DNA of 64,000 nucleotides from assembly GCA_014529385.2 (NCBI GenBank), contig CM043964.1, forward strand, positions 7,823,497 through 7,887,496, read 5' to 3'. The stretch is from Adiantum capillus-veneris. Taxonomy: Eukaryota > Streptophyta > Polypodiopsida > Polypodiales > Pteridaceae. Shown in pieces: positions 22,260 through 33,989 of this stretch. Both the position numbers and the translations under genes were made by a program. Numbering within the stretch: the first letter of the stretch is position 1; each line of letters opens with the position of its first letter. A model generated the notes under the pieces. It had not been told where the DNA came from. It was given only the letters and a program-made list of their open reading frames with translations, and searched no databases.

Positions 22260-23280
22260 TTGTGTTACTCATTGTGTGATTTTCTTTCAAATGTTGAATC
22301 TGTTACAAATTTCTCAATGCTGCATGCTTCTCTCTCTTCTCTTCCAACAATGGCTACTTCTCTTTCTTCTCAACAAGCAAATGTTTCTAGTCAGTTAAAA
22401 TATTTATTAATGGAATTTCAAGATTTTTTTCCTAATGATTACCATCAAGATTACCGTTGATACGATCTATGCAACATGGCATAGACATGGTTGTAGGCAC
22501 CCTACAGAATGAGTCATTCTGAGGCTGTTGAGACGGAACCTTAGCTTACTGACAATCTTAGCAAAGGGTTTATTCAACCGAGTTCTTCACCATTGGCTTC
22601 TCCTATCCTATTGGTGAAGAAAAAGGATGGTAGTATGTGCATGTGCGTAGACTGTCGTGGGTTAAATGCGGTCACTATGTTAAGAACAAGTACCCATTAC
22701 CACGAATGGATGAGCTGTTCGATAAGCTCACTTTTTACAAAGATCGACTGGCTGTCCGGCTATCACCAATACATATTTGACTTGCTGATATACCCAAAAC
22801 TGCATTCCGAACAAGGTTTGGGCATTATGAGTTTTTGTTTATGCATTTTGGGTTAACCATGTGCCCGCTACTTTCATGACACTCATGGATAGTGTCTTGA
22901 GACCGTAATCGGGCAAGTTTGTTATCATTTTTCTCGATGACATTCTCGTATACAGTGCTTCTGAGAAAGAGCACTTGGAGCATCTGAGACATGTGTTTGA
23001 ATTGCTAAGAGAAAATAAATTATATCCCAAAGAATCAAAGTGTGATTTTCTCAAGGAGGAAATTCACTATATAGGGCATGTTATCTCATCTAATGGGTTG
23101 CACATGGATCAATCCAAACTGAATGCCATTCGGAGGTGGCCTTCTCCTAAAAATCTAGCAGAGTTATAATTTTTTTTTGGGATTTGCAGATTTTTATCAA
23201 CGGTTCGTTAAAAACTATGCTCATATTGTTGTGCCAATGACGGACCAGATGAAGGGCAAAGGGAAAACCTTTCAGTGGGG
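22260..23280 (+). pseudogene. Gyp3 reverse transcriptase
   Basis: [20 protein letters not shown], then [22 protein letters not shown] with the FLDD catalytic motif, RHVFELLRENKLYPKESKCD and GHVISSNGLHMDQSK. At least four frame changes are needed to follow it. The segment parallels Gyp1 RT throughout. Confidence 0.87.
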
Positions 23281-24066
23281 TGCCTCTCAATAGCAAAGTT
23301 TTGAGACGCTTAAGGATGCATTAGCTACAACTCCTATTCTATCTATTGTGGATCCTTTAAAGACATTTGTTTTGGAAACGGATCCCAGTAATCGTGCTAT
23401 TGGAACGGTCCTTCTACAAGAGGGGAGGCCAATTGCATTTGAAAGCAAGAAGCTTGATTCAGCGCAACAGAATTATTCTGCTTATGAACAGAACTCTATG
23501 CAATAGTGTCTGCCTTAAAGACATGGCGACATTATTTGTATAGAGCTCAATTTGAGATTGTGTTTGACCACAAAAGCATAAAATGGTTTACACAACAAAC
23601 ATACTTGAAGGGTCGAAAGGGCAAGTGGGCTGAGATTCTTCAGGAGTATGATGCAAAGCTCCAGTATCGTAAAGGACGATACAATGTGGTGGCTGATGCT
23701 CTTAGTCATATGCCTGAGATCAATTCTCTTTTGTTCACGGAACTTCGCAGTGAGTTTTTGGATTCTTTGAAAGGCAAATATGAGCATGATGACGCATATT
23801 CCAAAGTGTGGAGCCATATGCAAATGAGGGATCCTTCTCACTCCAATGCTAGTAGTGTGTCGTTAACCTCCACACACAGTTCTTCTCAATCGAGTGATGA
23901 GCTACAGAGATGGAAGAATTTTTCCATCAATAATGGGTACCTACTCCACAAGGGGAGAGTTTGTGTATCGACGACGGACACGAACATTCGGTGCCAAATT
24001 CTTTACGAATTTCATGATAGTCCAAGTTTAGGGCAACCGTCATTAAAAAGATTTATGCTCTCGTAA
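23281..24066 (+). pseudogene. Gyp3 RNase H and linker
   Basis: ETDPSNRAIGTVLLQEGRPI, then SALKTWRHYLYRAQFEIVFD, KSIKWFTQQTYLKGRKGKW and RYNVVADALSHM. A frameshift in front of the SALKTW block breaks the domain. The remainder is the linker, with DTNIRCQILYEFHDSP close to the integrase zinc region. Confidence 0.87.
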
Positions 24067-25124
24067 GATGATAGTTTTACTAGCCATGTTTTACATGGTT
24101 TTGTTCAAGACTATGTCTTGCATTGCCAAGAATGTCAAGTTAACAAAGCAGAGTGCCTGAAGGCAGGAGGACTCTTACATCCTTTGGAGATTCCCAATGG
24201 GAAATAGGAAAGTATCTCTATGGATTTTATTGTGGGTTTACCAACCACTGTACCAGGTCATGACTCGGTATGGGTGGTCATAGATCGGTTGACTAAACTA
24301 TGCAAGTTTATTCCAACCAAGTTGACCATAAAGACTCTAGAATTAGCTAAGCTATTTGTGGAAAATCTGTACAAGTTGTATGGATTTCCAAGTAACATTG
24401 TCAGTGATCGTGATCCCAAATTTAACATTCATTTTTGGAGGGATGTGTTTAAATGATTGGGTACACAACTCAACCTTAGTACAACAGATCATCCAAAAAC
24501 GGATGGTCAAACTGAACGAATTAACCAAGTGCTAGAGGATATGCTATGATCATATGTTAGCAAGAAACAAACAAAATGGGAAGAGTATCTACCTCTTCTT
24601 GAGTTTGCTTACAGCAGTGTTAAGCATGTCACGACTGGATTTAGTCCTTTCATGATCATGTATGGTTTTCAACCTAGAGCACCCGTTACGGTGGGCTTGG
24701 CAACCAAAAAACTCCAATAGGTTAAGGATTTTCTCCAAGACCATATGGATATGCTAAACCTTGCTAGAATGTCTGACAAGCGTAGGATCAATATAAGAAG
24801 TACGTTGATGAGAAATGTCGGCAAGTTACCGTTGAGGAAGGGAAAGAGGTGTTTTTTTGTGTGCAAAGCATTCAAAAAGTTTGAAGAGTGGGCCAACACC
24901 TATGGGCCAATACCTAAGCTATCTCCAAGATATTGTTGGTCTTTCAAGATACCCAAGTGAGTTGGTGATCATGCTTACACACTCTTATTATTGACACACT
25001 CTCATGTCCATCCGGTATTTCATGTAAGCCGTTTACATGAACGTTTACATGGGGACGACAATGTCATTGACCAACAGATTCTGGTCGATACCCATTGCAT
25101 GAACCTGAGCAAATTCTTGACTAT
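24067..25124 (+). pseudogene. Gyp3 integrase, truncated C-terminus
   Basis: LHCQECQVNKAE supplies the zinc-binding cysteines; the core has SMDFIVGLPTTVPGHDSVWV, IVSDRDPKFN and TDGQTERINQVLED, so all three acidic residues are still visible. Stops occur before ESISMDF, after the RDVFK segment and at DML. It continues to LHGDDNVIDQQILVD and ends at ILTI, where the chromodomain should begin. The next base is the start of the Gyp4 LTR. Confidence 0.87.
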
Positions 25125-26016
25125 TGTTAATTGAGTCAATGTTAGTTAACAGAAGCTACTAAAGACCAAAGACGTACGAAGATCAACATGAAGAAGCAGT
25201 AAAGATTGGAGTCACACATTTTTCATGTTTTTCCAAAATGGTTATGTATTGTAAATTTGTAATATTTTAATGTGTTACGGGCTCATTGGGAGTTCCAAGC
25301 TATAAAGAACAGGTTAGTTAGTGTGCCTAGGTAGCAGATTCAGTAAGTGGTGGAGCCCTAAAGGCCTTGGGCACCCGAACATTGCATATTTTTACCCTAG
25401 GTATATAAGGCAATGTGTAAAAGAAATTAGGGTGCTCAAGCTCATTTGTTTAGAGCACTCTTTGGTGAGAGATCTTGAGGTGTGTGGCTATGGAGTCCTT
25501 GAGCTTCTCCTTGCTCATGAGACTTGATTAACACTAATCAATGATTCATTCTTTTTCACTATGTCTCTCTCATGCTTCTTATGATTGCCTATGATGCTTA
25601 GATTAGCTAGATCTTAACTAATTAGTGGTTAATCCCTCTCTAATATTGTGTGATTGCCCTCCCTTGCTTGTATGTGCATGTAGGTTTGATTGGAGTGTGG
25701 TGCTTGATAGATCTATGTGTGTGTGCTTGTGATTAGTGTGTTGCATGATATGATTAGTGTTGTGTGCATCTTGCAATCGTAGTGTGTGTGATTGGGTTGA
25801 TTAGAGGTGAAGAGAAGTGGATGTGGAGATTACGCTTCATTGTGGCTTAGCTCCTCCATAGGCTGAGAAGCTCACCTCGTAGAGTTAGCCATTTGTGTTA
25901 CCACGATTAGCTCACTAACCGTGTGAGTGTTTCCATGACCTAGCCGGGTAGCTCATCCCTCCATATTGACAATTTTGTTGGTCATTGGAGCTATTGCAAC
26001 GATGGAACCCCCAACA
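25125..26016 (+). repeat. Gyp4 5' LTR (892 bp)
   Basis: TGTTAATTGAG to CCCCAACA gives TGTT...AACA inverted ends; the PBS starts two bases later; the left edge coincides exactly with the loss of Gyp3 homology. A TATA-like GTATATAAGGC sits at about 25400. Partner LTR not found in the window. Confidence 0.7.
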
Positions 26017-26018
26017 TT

Positions 26019-26036
26019 TGGTGCCGCTTCCGGGGA
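26019..26036 (+). other. Gyp4 primer-binding site, tRNA-Asp-like
   Basis: TGGTGCCGCTTCCGGGGA two bases after the LTR. The Tat/Athila consensus complementary to tRNA-Asp is TGGCGCCGTTGCCGGGGA; three bases differ. Confidence 0.8.
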
Positions 26037-28081
26037 CGATGGCCTACGCTAGTGTAATTGTGGCATAATCGAATGTGTTCCCTCACTAATTTCACTACTA
26101 ATTTCACTTGTGTGTTTATGTTTTTGTGGATTTTGGATGTGTGTGCATGAAACACTGTCTTCATAATTCCCTAATGTGTCACCGTATCTTTCCAATTGTG
26201 TGTTTACACACTCTAATTTCACACTAACCCCTTGCTAATTTCACTAATTTTGACTAACTTACTAATTTGCTATGAAGGATTGGAGCATTCAACCATTCAA
26301 TTGATCTTCAATGGAAAGGTAATCAAGATGGTATTCTCAACCTCCCTAGAATCTAAGGATGTGTAGAATTGTGTAGAGATCCCACCGTGATGCAATGTAA
26401 TGTTGATGCTATGTTGATACAATGCTATGTTGGATTGAAAATTTTTCGATTGTTCATTTTCATGCCGTCGTAATGCCAAAATTTTTAAGATTTGGTGACG
26501 TATGAATTTGACAAGTTTCATTGCTAATTGGTGATTGTGGATTGCTAATTGGTGCCTAATGGAGTTAATTGCATGCTTGGATGGTCAATTGCAAGTGTGT
26601 GTTTACTAAAACCAAGTGTGTGTGTATTCTAATTGTATGTATGCCTAATTTTAGGTGTGTGCACTATTTTGCCCAGGTTTGTGCACCTAAAAATCAATGT
26701 GTGTTTAATGATTCTTCAATTGTAATGATTGATTTGTGTTGTGGTCATGCCCAACTAATGATTTGTGAAGTCACATTGCAAATTCGACAAGTTTAATCCT
26801 TTTGTGTGCGCACCTAAAGATTGGTAAAAACTGCCAATTTTATTAGTGTGTGTGTGCCTAGAAAGTGTTTAACTTGCATGATTGATTCATTTCTTGATTG
26901 AATATTTGATGTGTGTAATGTTTAATTGCTGCGTTTTTGTGCTCAAAATAGGGATTTACACGTTTCAATTGCGTCAAATTTTGACTTAATTTTGTCGGTT
27001 TAATTGCCTAGTCTTGATTTTATTGATTAAACTCTTTGGCAATTGAATTAATGTGATTTTGCAATTTTATTTGGCTGGAGTAATCCCCAACGTGTGGAGA
27101 ATTTGTAGAAAATTTTTGGTATATTTTGGATAATTTTTGTAAATTTTTGGCAATTTTTTGCTAATTTTTGCATTAATATTCGGCTAATTCCATAACAATT
27201 TGATATTTTGCAATCTTTATGAGCTATTTTGTGTGTGCGTATTTACAGCATCATTTTGTTCACATTTGTGCCCTCCGTGGTCGACTTTTGACCGTTTTAC
27301 TATTTCCAAGGGTCGGGATGACGATTTTGTCGAATTTGACGTTTTTGGTAAAAACTGCTATTTTTGGTGTGCTTCTGCATATAAAAAATATTCAGTTGTG
27401 AACGATGATGATTTTCTAAGGTTTCTAGTATTTTTGGAGATTTTTTGGTGATTTTTAAGAGTTTCGGCTAATTTTCGGCCCATTTTTGGACGTTTAAAAA
27501 AAAAAATCTCAAGTTTCGACGCCGATCTTTTTCCACTTTTCCTTGCGACGCATAAAAATTCTCAAGTTGGATAAAACTTGAAGATTTGTAGAGATAGCTT
27601 TTGTTGTTGACATTAAATTTCTCTTTTTTTTTTCTGCTCCGCTCCACGTGAACTCACCCCACACCCTCACTCTCTCTCTCTCCTCTTACTCTCTCTCTTC
27701 CCCCCACTAATAATCGCGATTATTCATGTCCTCTCTCTAACCCCTCACCCTCACTCTCTCTCCTGAATCACGCTTATTTACAGCCCACTCCCTCTCTATC
27801 TCTCCCTTTTTCTCTCTTCTACTCCCTTTTGTCGCATTCCCTCCCGTCGTACTTGGCCCCTGCTCCCCGCTTTATCTCTCCTCTGTGCGCTGCCTGCGAA
27901 CCCCTACCTTTCGGCGCTTTCAAAGTCGACCCCAACCACTTCATCACTGTGTCGCATCAATGTGTAGCCAAGGATGGTACAAAGGTCAAGATGGAGCAGT
28001 CTATAGATGCTCAGTGTTTTAAAAGAAGATGTCGACAACTTGGCAAGCACATAAACAGAAACTTCTCATCTAGGGATTGAC
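26037..28081 (+). other. Gyp4 leader
   Basis: About 2 kb of T-rich and then CT-rich DNA (pyrimidine tract 27655-27830) with no convincing frame. Long leaders are usual in Tat/Athila elements. Confidence 0.6.
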
Positions 28082-28234
28082 ATGAAGGAACCAAATGAAA
28101 TACCACCAGTCGAGGAATATTGCTTAGATTGCGGACGAAAAGGTGGACATTTTGCTGAAGATTGTCCAAGAAATTCTGACAATCAACTGCCAAGCAAGGT
28201 ACATAGCAAATTGGAAATGCCAATCTCGATGTAA
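28082..28234 (+). pseudogene. Gyp4 zinc-knuckle fragment of gag
   Basis: ATG 28082, 50 codons, MKEPNEIPPVEEYCLDCGRK then GGHFAEDCPRN: a clean CX2CX4HX4C knuckle (C-L-D-C ... H ... C). It ends at TAA 28232-28234. Usually the knuckle lies near the end of Gag; here more Gag-like coding follows. Confidence 0.7.
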
Positions 28235-28365
28235 GTCTATCTAACTTGTCACTTTTAATGCAATAAGATGATTCTCCATTACCATTAGAATCACCAGTAA
28301 AAACACTGCAAGTTCAAAATCATCATAAAGATGCTTAGACACCTGAAAAGCTTAAAATTGATTCT

Positions 28366-29400
28366 TTGAACAACAAATTCTTGCATAAATTTGGTCAAGA
28401 TGTCCAGAAATCACCGAATGTTGAAAAGACTGTTAAATTTGCAAATGATTTTGCATCCACTGCCACAAGTGTGCAATCAATCACGAGTCTAAGGGACACA
28501 TCAAACAGAATGATGTTAGCATTGTATGGCACCCATAATTCATATGCACACTATGTAGACAAAAAAGGAAAACTGTACAAGAAGGATCAACCAGTGTTTG
28601 AATGGCCCACATACCAACTCATAGAAAGACATCCAATGATAGATCACAAAGGATGGTTCATTTCAGAGGAAAGAATCTATTATAGCCCATCCTCTCTAGA
28701 GCTGAAGAATATTACCCGAGTGAACCCATAAATCTGTTCAAAGCCAAACTCTCCTCCATCGGAAATCAAGCTTCGATGTTGTGACCAAACGAGCATATAC
28801 TTTGACCAAAACAGTCGTAGATATAGACAAGAGTCTAGCATCTATGATGTCTGAAACCACAGAAGCTCATATCATAGGTGACCCATGGGATATACAAAAT
28901 CAGGGCAAAGATAATGCTATTTATAGCTTGACTTGGGAAATAATTTGTCATGTTTCACGAAGATACATAGGAAACCATCCAGAAGGTTTACAAATTCCAA
29001 ATGTCAACAGTGCTACCCAAAGTGTACCTTCACAGTCCCAAAAGGTGAGTCTAAATCAGAGCTAAACAATTTTGAACTCGTACAATGAAGCAGGCTATAG
29101 TGATCACCCTAGGAAGGGGGAGCTGTAAATCCATCAAGCTCAGCTTATGTACCAGGAAATGCTACACCAGTTAGAAGCTCTAGAGCTTCTAGCCAACAGA
29201 CCTCTTCAAAGGAGAAACCATTGAAAGATCATATGGTTGTTGGAAGTTTCCAGTTGACCCAGATTCTATCAAAATCTGCAGACAAATACCTCTACAAAGA
29301 TCATCAGGGACAAAAGTTTCAGATGATCTCCAAAAGTCAGAGTAAAAAACCGACAAATTCAATAGTGTTCAAACAGTTACATGTGACCAAGCTCACATAT
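28366..29400 (+). pseudogene. Gyp4 gag-like coding, left of Cop2b (unrecognised)
   Basis: Three open segments in alternating frames (28366-28731, 28781-29065, 29221-29400) with hydrophilic, lysine- and serine-rich protein, e.g. TSNRMMLALYGTHNSYAHYV and HPMIDHKGWFISEERIYY. They continue on the far side of Cop2b. I recognise no domain; position between leader and protease suggests Gag or a Gag-associated spacer. Confidence 0.45.
29396..29400. repeat. Cop2b target-site duplication, left copy
   Basis: catat, identical to 34579-34583. Confidence 0.93.
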
Positions 29401-29627
29401 TGTTGGAATTAGGGTTGCAGAGAAACACACACAGCTTGGAGAAGACGAAGGAAGCTCAAGGTACACAATAGAGAGTGTATTCCTTAGTGTGCAATGGAAA
29501 GATAGATAGCCCTAGAGTGATGGGCGTATATACAATGCACGGGGGAAAAAACCTCCTAAAGAGGGAAAAAATGCCCCGGCGGTCCTAGTGTGTTCACACA
29601 CATCACTACCACATGTATATGGTAACA
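29401..29627 (-). repeat. Cop2b 3' LTR
   Basis: 227 bp, element-sense TGTTACCATATACATG to CTAATTCCAACA. No difference from 34352-34578 seen by eye. Confidence 0.95.
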
Positions 29628-29640
29628 AATCCCCCCTGGA
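29628..29640 (-). other. Cop2b polypurine tract
   Basis: Element-sense TCCAGGGGGGATT touching the 3' LTR. Confidence 0.88.
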
Positions 29641-29702
29641 GTGATGCGGTGAACGAGAGATGGCACATGAGTAAAGGGAAGTGCCATGCCCTGAGGACAG
29701 GA

Positions 29703-32700
29703 TCAGTCCACAAAGGGGAGTAAGCCCAAAGCTTTGCGGAAAGCTTCAAGCTTCTCACGAGACAATGCCTTTGTGAAAAGATCTGCAAGGTTGTCCTGTG
29801 TTGGCACATAAGCCAAGCTGATCTCTCCTGCTGAGAGCCTCTCCCTGACATAGTGGTAATGCACCTCAATGTGCTTTGTGCGAGCATGAAAAACTGGGTT
29901 CCTCGCAACTGCCAATGCGCTCTGACTGTCAGTGTAGATAGTGTTGGCAGTGTCCTGTCCAACACCCAAGTCAGCCATAAGGCGTCTGAGCCATACACAC
30001 TCAACCGTAGCTGTGAAGACTGCCCTGTACTCAGTCTCACAACTCGAAGTGGCCACAGTAGGTTGCTTCTTGCTCAACCATGATATACATGAACTGCCAA
30101 GCATGAAGCAAAAACCACTTGTGGACACTCGCGTGTCAAAACAACCAGCCCAATCTGAGTCCGAAAAAGCATGTAAGTCTGGCGGCAATGATCCCCCCTT
30201 GGGATAAAACAAGCCAAGATGTAAAGTGCCACTAAGGTAGCGGAAAATCCTCTTGACAGCCTGCCAATGCTTAGACCCTGGGCTATGCATAAATCTGCTG
30301 ACCTGCGAGACTGCAAACTGAATATCTGGCCTCGTGTTGCATACATAAATGAGGCAGCCAACAGCAGTTTGGTAAAGAGTGACATCAGCAGGATCACCAG
30401 CATCATGTAGACTCAACTTCAAACCTGTTTCCATGGGAGTGGCAATAGGTTTGCAATCCTCAAGTCCAAACTTACATAGCAATGTCTCTATGTAACTTTT
30501 CTGACACAAGGCAATACCACCATCACACTGCTTAAACTGTATACCCAAGTAATGATGCAACAGCCCCAAATCTTTCATCTTGAAAGTAGCATTCAAATCA
30601 GCCTTAAATTCAGCAATATGTCTCTCATTTGGTCCAGTGATCAGCAAATCATCAACATAAAGAACCACAATGAGAAATACATCATCCTCACGCTTTACAT
30701 ACAATGTGCTTTCTGTTGGACTGTTACGAAAGCCTCGTTTAACCAAATGAGTGTCAGCTTTCTCATACCAAGCACGAGGAGATTGCTTCAACCCATACAA
30801 AGCCTTCTTACATTTGCACACTTTGTCCTCTTGTCCTTTTATGACAAAACCGCGAGGCTGCGTTACATAAACTTCCTCAAATATGTCACCATTCAAGAAA
30901 GCAGTAACAATGTCTGATTGATGTACATCCCAACCAAAATGAGCTGCCAATGCACATAGAAAACACACAGTAGTCATACGACAAGTGGGAGCAAAAGTCT
31001 CTTCATAATCTATGCCTTTTTGTTGTGCATAACCCTTTGCAACAAGTCGAGCCTTATGGCGATCGATCTCACCATCCGGCTTGCGTTTCAACTTGTAAAC
31101 CCACTTGGTACCAATGGCCTTTTTGCCAGGAGGCAAATCACATAAAGTCCATGTGTCATTCTCTATAAGTGCATCATATTCTGATTTCATGGCAGCAATC
31201 CAATTTTCTGAATTCTGTGCTTCATCAAAAGACAGAGGCTCCTCAACATCATGTAAACTAGACACAGCCAAAGCATAACAATCTGATGCATAAGATGCAT
31301 GGCGAGAGCCTGAACGAGTACGACTAGATAAAGGTGCATCCAATTTACTGTCACGCAAAGTGTGCACCAGCCATTTTGGCATACCTCTAGCCTGCTCATT
31401 TTCAGCCCTTTCCTCATCAAGTACATCATGTACATCTGCATCAGTAATAGGCTGTTCTAAAACATTTTCAGAAACCCCCATAGGCTGTACATTTGCCTCA
31501 TTGGAACTTACATTCGTATTTCCACCACTGAAAAGAGGCAACAAAGTGTCATAAATGTCCTGTGAGCTTACATTACTGTCTCTAGTACATGACAGCAAGG
31601 GTTGAACAGAATCTTTCACAAACACTACATCCCGTGAAACCAAAATACGTTTTGTTTGCGGATGATACAACCTGTAACCTTTGCTTTCAGCACTATAACC
31701 AACAAAAATACATTTGACAGCCTTATCATCCAATTTTCTGCGCTGCACTTGTGGCACCAAAGCATATGCCAAACAACCAAAAACACGCATGTGCTCAATA
31801 GAAGGTTTTCTATCATGCCATGCTTCATATGGAGTAATAGACTGCAAAGCTTTCGTAGGACACCTGTTAAGTACATAAGTGGCACACATGATGGCCTCAA
31901 GCCAAAAAGAATGCGGCAAAGCTTGACTTTTGACCATACATCGTGCCATTTCCGTTAGTGACCTGTTTTTCCTCTCAGCAACACCATTTTGCTGAGGTGT
32001 ATAAGGCACTGTACATTGGTGTTTTATCCCACGACTAGCCAGAAATGCATTAAATTCATGAGACATATACTCCCCCCCTCGATCGGAACGGAGGGTGCCC
32101 ATAGTACATTTTGAGACATTTTCAGCCATAGCCAAAAATTGTTTGAAGCACATAAAAACTTCGGACTTCGCTTTAAGCGGAAATACGCACGCATGCCTGG
32201 AGTAATCATCAATGAAAGTCACGAAGTACAGGTAATTGCCCAAGGACGGAGTTTGCATGGGCCCACAAACGTCACTATGCACAAGCTGCAACCTGCATGT
32301 GGCCCTAACTGAACCATCCTTTGGAAACTTAGAACGCTGCATTTTACCCAGAATACAGCCTTCACAAACATGTTTGATAGGTGCTTCAAGAGGCGGCAAA
32401 GAAGCAACCATATCAGATTTCTGCAAACGCAGCAAACTGGCAAAATTCAGATGACCAAAACGTGCATGCCAAAGTTTTGCATCTGAAATAGCCCTTGAAT
32501 CTGCAACAGCATTTGCAAAATTTTGTCCACACTTGTCATACAAAGTGAGCTTATACAGCCCACGGCACAAAAGCCCAGATGCAACAATTTCATCACCAAA
32601 ACTGAGATCATGAACTGTACATCTGTCATCCACAAATTTGACTACAAGTCCAAGTCTAGCAAGTGCGGATACAGACAAGAGATTCTTCTTGATCCCAGGT

Positions 32701-33989
32701 ACATAAAGTGCATCAACAAGTGTGAAGGAACTGCCATTAGCAGCAGTGAGCACAATCTTTCCAACTCCCTGAACTGGATAAGAGGCGTTGTTGGCACAAG
32801 TGACTGAATTCCCATGAGGGACAGACTCGAGAGAGGTAAACAATTCACGATGTGAGGTAATGTGCTTTGTAGCACCACTGTCGAAATACCACACATGTGA
32901 ATCTGCAGCAACTGACAAGCATGCATCATGGACAGCAGGATTGTAAGTGCACTCTGCGCTAAAAGCCCATTCTGCATCAACATCAGCATCACAATCTCCT
33001 TTCACAGAAGACTCAACAATGGCTGCATTTGTATTGGAACCAGCATTTGCAGTGGAACCACCCTCTTTCTTCTTAGCCTCTTTGGCCTTCAACTTAGGAC
33101 ACGACTTGATCAAGTGATCATTGGCTTTACAATAATGGCAACGCATCTTCTTTTTGCCCTTATCACCAGAATTGCCAGACGAAGTGCTGCCAACAGAAGC
33201 ATTAGGAACAGAATTTTTGCCACTCGCAGCAGAACCATAAGAAGTGGCTGCATTACTGTTACCACCCTTTCTTTGAGAAGCAATAAAAGCCTGTTCAACT
33301 GCACGCTGCCTAGTCCTGTTTTTTCTAGAAAGTGACTCTTGCAACAGCAATGTGCATAATGCATCAAACTTGACAACTTCAGGATTTCCTTGGGTCATCA
33401 GTCTCCAAGTACTAGCAAAAGTCTGGTAGGAATCTGGTAAGGCATCAAGAACAGTCTGCACAAGGGAACTGTCAGAAATGACTTCACCTGCAGAAATGAG
33501 TTGCTCATTGATATCCTTGACACTAGCAAGGAAAGTGTCCATATCATCTTCCTCATGCATAATCTTCGACTCTAGCTCTTTATGCAGCAAAGCAATTTTA
33601 GCCTCATTGCGGCTTGCATAAAGACCTGCTAGAATATCCCAAGCCTGTTTTGCAGATTTTGCTGAACGGATGTGAGGAATAATGGTGCGCTTCACAGACA
33701 ACGCAATCAATGCATGAGCCTGCGCATCCTTAACATCCCAACGAGCTTGTTCTGCTGTAGGCAAAACAACTCTAACAGCTGCAATCCTTGCAGCAAGACC
33801 TGCAACATCCTCAATATCTCCTACATCTTCAGAACCAGGACGTACATGAATGCCCTGCACAATGTTCCAGACACCTTTTGACACAAGAACGTGTTGCATC
33901 ATATAAGCCCACATAGGGTAGTTGTCCCCATCCAACCTGTCCTCAGCAGCAAACATCTTGAACACATCTGTGTTGTTGTTGTCAGCCAT
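29703..33989 (-). CDS. Cop2b Gag-Pol polyprotein (1428 aa, intact)
   Basis: One frame encodes capsid, protease, integrase, RT and RNase H, cleaved by its own protease in the cytoplasmic particle. I chose ATG 33987-33989 (MADNNNTDVFKMF), since the sibling Cop2c starts alike at 43577; an in-frame ATG 20 codons upstream is possible. Residue positions: zinc knuckle CHYCKANDHLIKSC at 284-297; protease YFDSGATKH with Asp 370; integrase HHCC (LWHARFGHL near 508, CEGC at 542-545); integrase D573 (HSDVCGP), D636 (RSDRGGEY), E672 (NGVAERKNR); RT YVDD at 1111-1114; RNase H acidic residues in FSDSDWAG, CETEYRA and IYTDSQSAL. The protein ends LGLLPFVD before TAG/TGA-type termination at 29703. No internal stop or frameshift. 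Confidence 0.95.
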   Translation of the reverse strand: MADNNNTDVFKMFAAEDRLDGDNYPMWAYMMQHVLVSKGVWNIVQGIHVRPGSEDVGDIEDVAGLAARIAAVRVVLPTAEQARWDVKDAQAHALIALSVKRTIIPHIRSAKSAKQAWDILAGLYASRNEAKIALLHKELESKIMHEEDDMDTFLASVKDINEQLISAGEVISDSSLVQTVLDALPDSYQTFASTWRLMTQGNPEVVKFDALCTLLLQESLSRKNRTRQRAVEQAFIASQRKGGNSNAATSYGSAASGKNSVPNASVGSTSSGNSGDKGKKKMRCHYCKANDHLIKSCPKLKAKEAKKKEGGSTANAGSNTNAAIVESSVKGDCDADVDAEWAFSAECTYNPAVHDACLSVAADSHVWYFDSGATKHITSHRELFTSLESVPHGNSVTCANNASYPVQGVGKIVLTAANGSSFTLVDALYVPGIKKNLLSVSALARLGLVVKFVDDRCTVHDLSFGDEIVASGLLCRGLYKLTLYDKCGQNFANAVADSRAISDAKLWHARFGHLNFASLLRLQKSDMVASLPPLEAPIKHVCEGCILGKMQRSKFPKDGSVRATCRLQLVHSDVCGPMQTPSLGNYLYFVTFIDDYSRHACVFPLKAKSEVFMCFKQFLAMAENVSKCTMGTLRSDRGGEYMSHEFNAFLASRGIKHQCTVPYTPQQNGVAERKNRSLTEMARCMVKSQALPHSFWLEAIMCATYVLNRCPTKALQSITPYEAWHDRKPSIEHMRVFGCLAYALVPQVQRRKLDDKAVKCIFVGYSAESKGYRLYHPQTKRILVSRDVVFVKDSVQPLLSCTRDSNVSSQDIYDTLLPLFSGGNTNVSSNEANVQPMGVSENVLEQPITDADVHDVLDEERAENEQARGMPKWLVHTLRDSKLDAPLSSRTRSGSRHASYASDCYALAVSSLHDVEEPLSFDEAQNSENWIAAMKSEYDALIENDTWTLCDLPPGKKAIGTKWVYKLKRKPDGEIDRHKARLVAKGYAQQKGIDYEETFAPTCRMTTVCFLCALAAHFGWDVHQSDIVTAFLNGDIFEEVYVTQPRGFVIKGQEDKVCKCKKALYGLKQSPRAWYEKADTHLVKRGFRNSPTESTLYVKREDDVFLIVVLYVDDLLITGPNERHIAEFKADLNATFKMKDLGLLHHYLGIQFKQCDGGIALCQKSYIETLLCKFGLEDCKPIATPMETGLKLSLHDAGDPADVTLYQTAVGCLIYVCNTRPDIQFAVSQVSRFMHSPGSKHWQAVKRIFRYLSGTLHLGLFYPKGGSLPPDLHAFSDSDWAGCFDTRVSTSGFCFMLGSSCISWLSKKQPTVATSSCETEYRAVFTATVECVWLRRLMADLGVGQDTANTIYTDSQSALAVARNPVFHARTKHIEVHYHYVRERLSAGEISLAYVPTQDNLADLFTKALSREKLEAFRKALGLLPFVD

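Larger units (their letters stand above)
19595..25124 (+). mobile_element. Gyp3: Ty3/gypsy element, sister of Gyp1, 3' end missing
   Basis: Plus-strand element with LTR remnant, PBS, leader, gag, zinc knuckle, protease, RT, RNase H and integrase, each closely similar to Gyp1 and in the same order. It stops inside the integrase C-terminal region at 25124, where the Gyp4 LTR begins, so the chromodomain part, PPT and 3' LTR are lacking. Many stops and frameshifts. Confidence 0.88.

Noticed and set aside
27655-27830. CT-rich tract before Gyp4 gag as a microsatellite or promoter
   Set aside because: It is irregular pyrimidine-rich DNA, not a clean repeat, and no TATA or start evidence supports a promoter.
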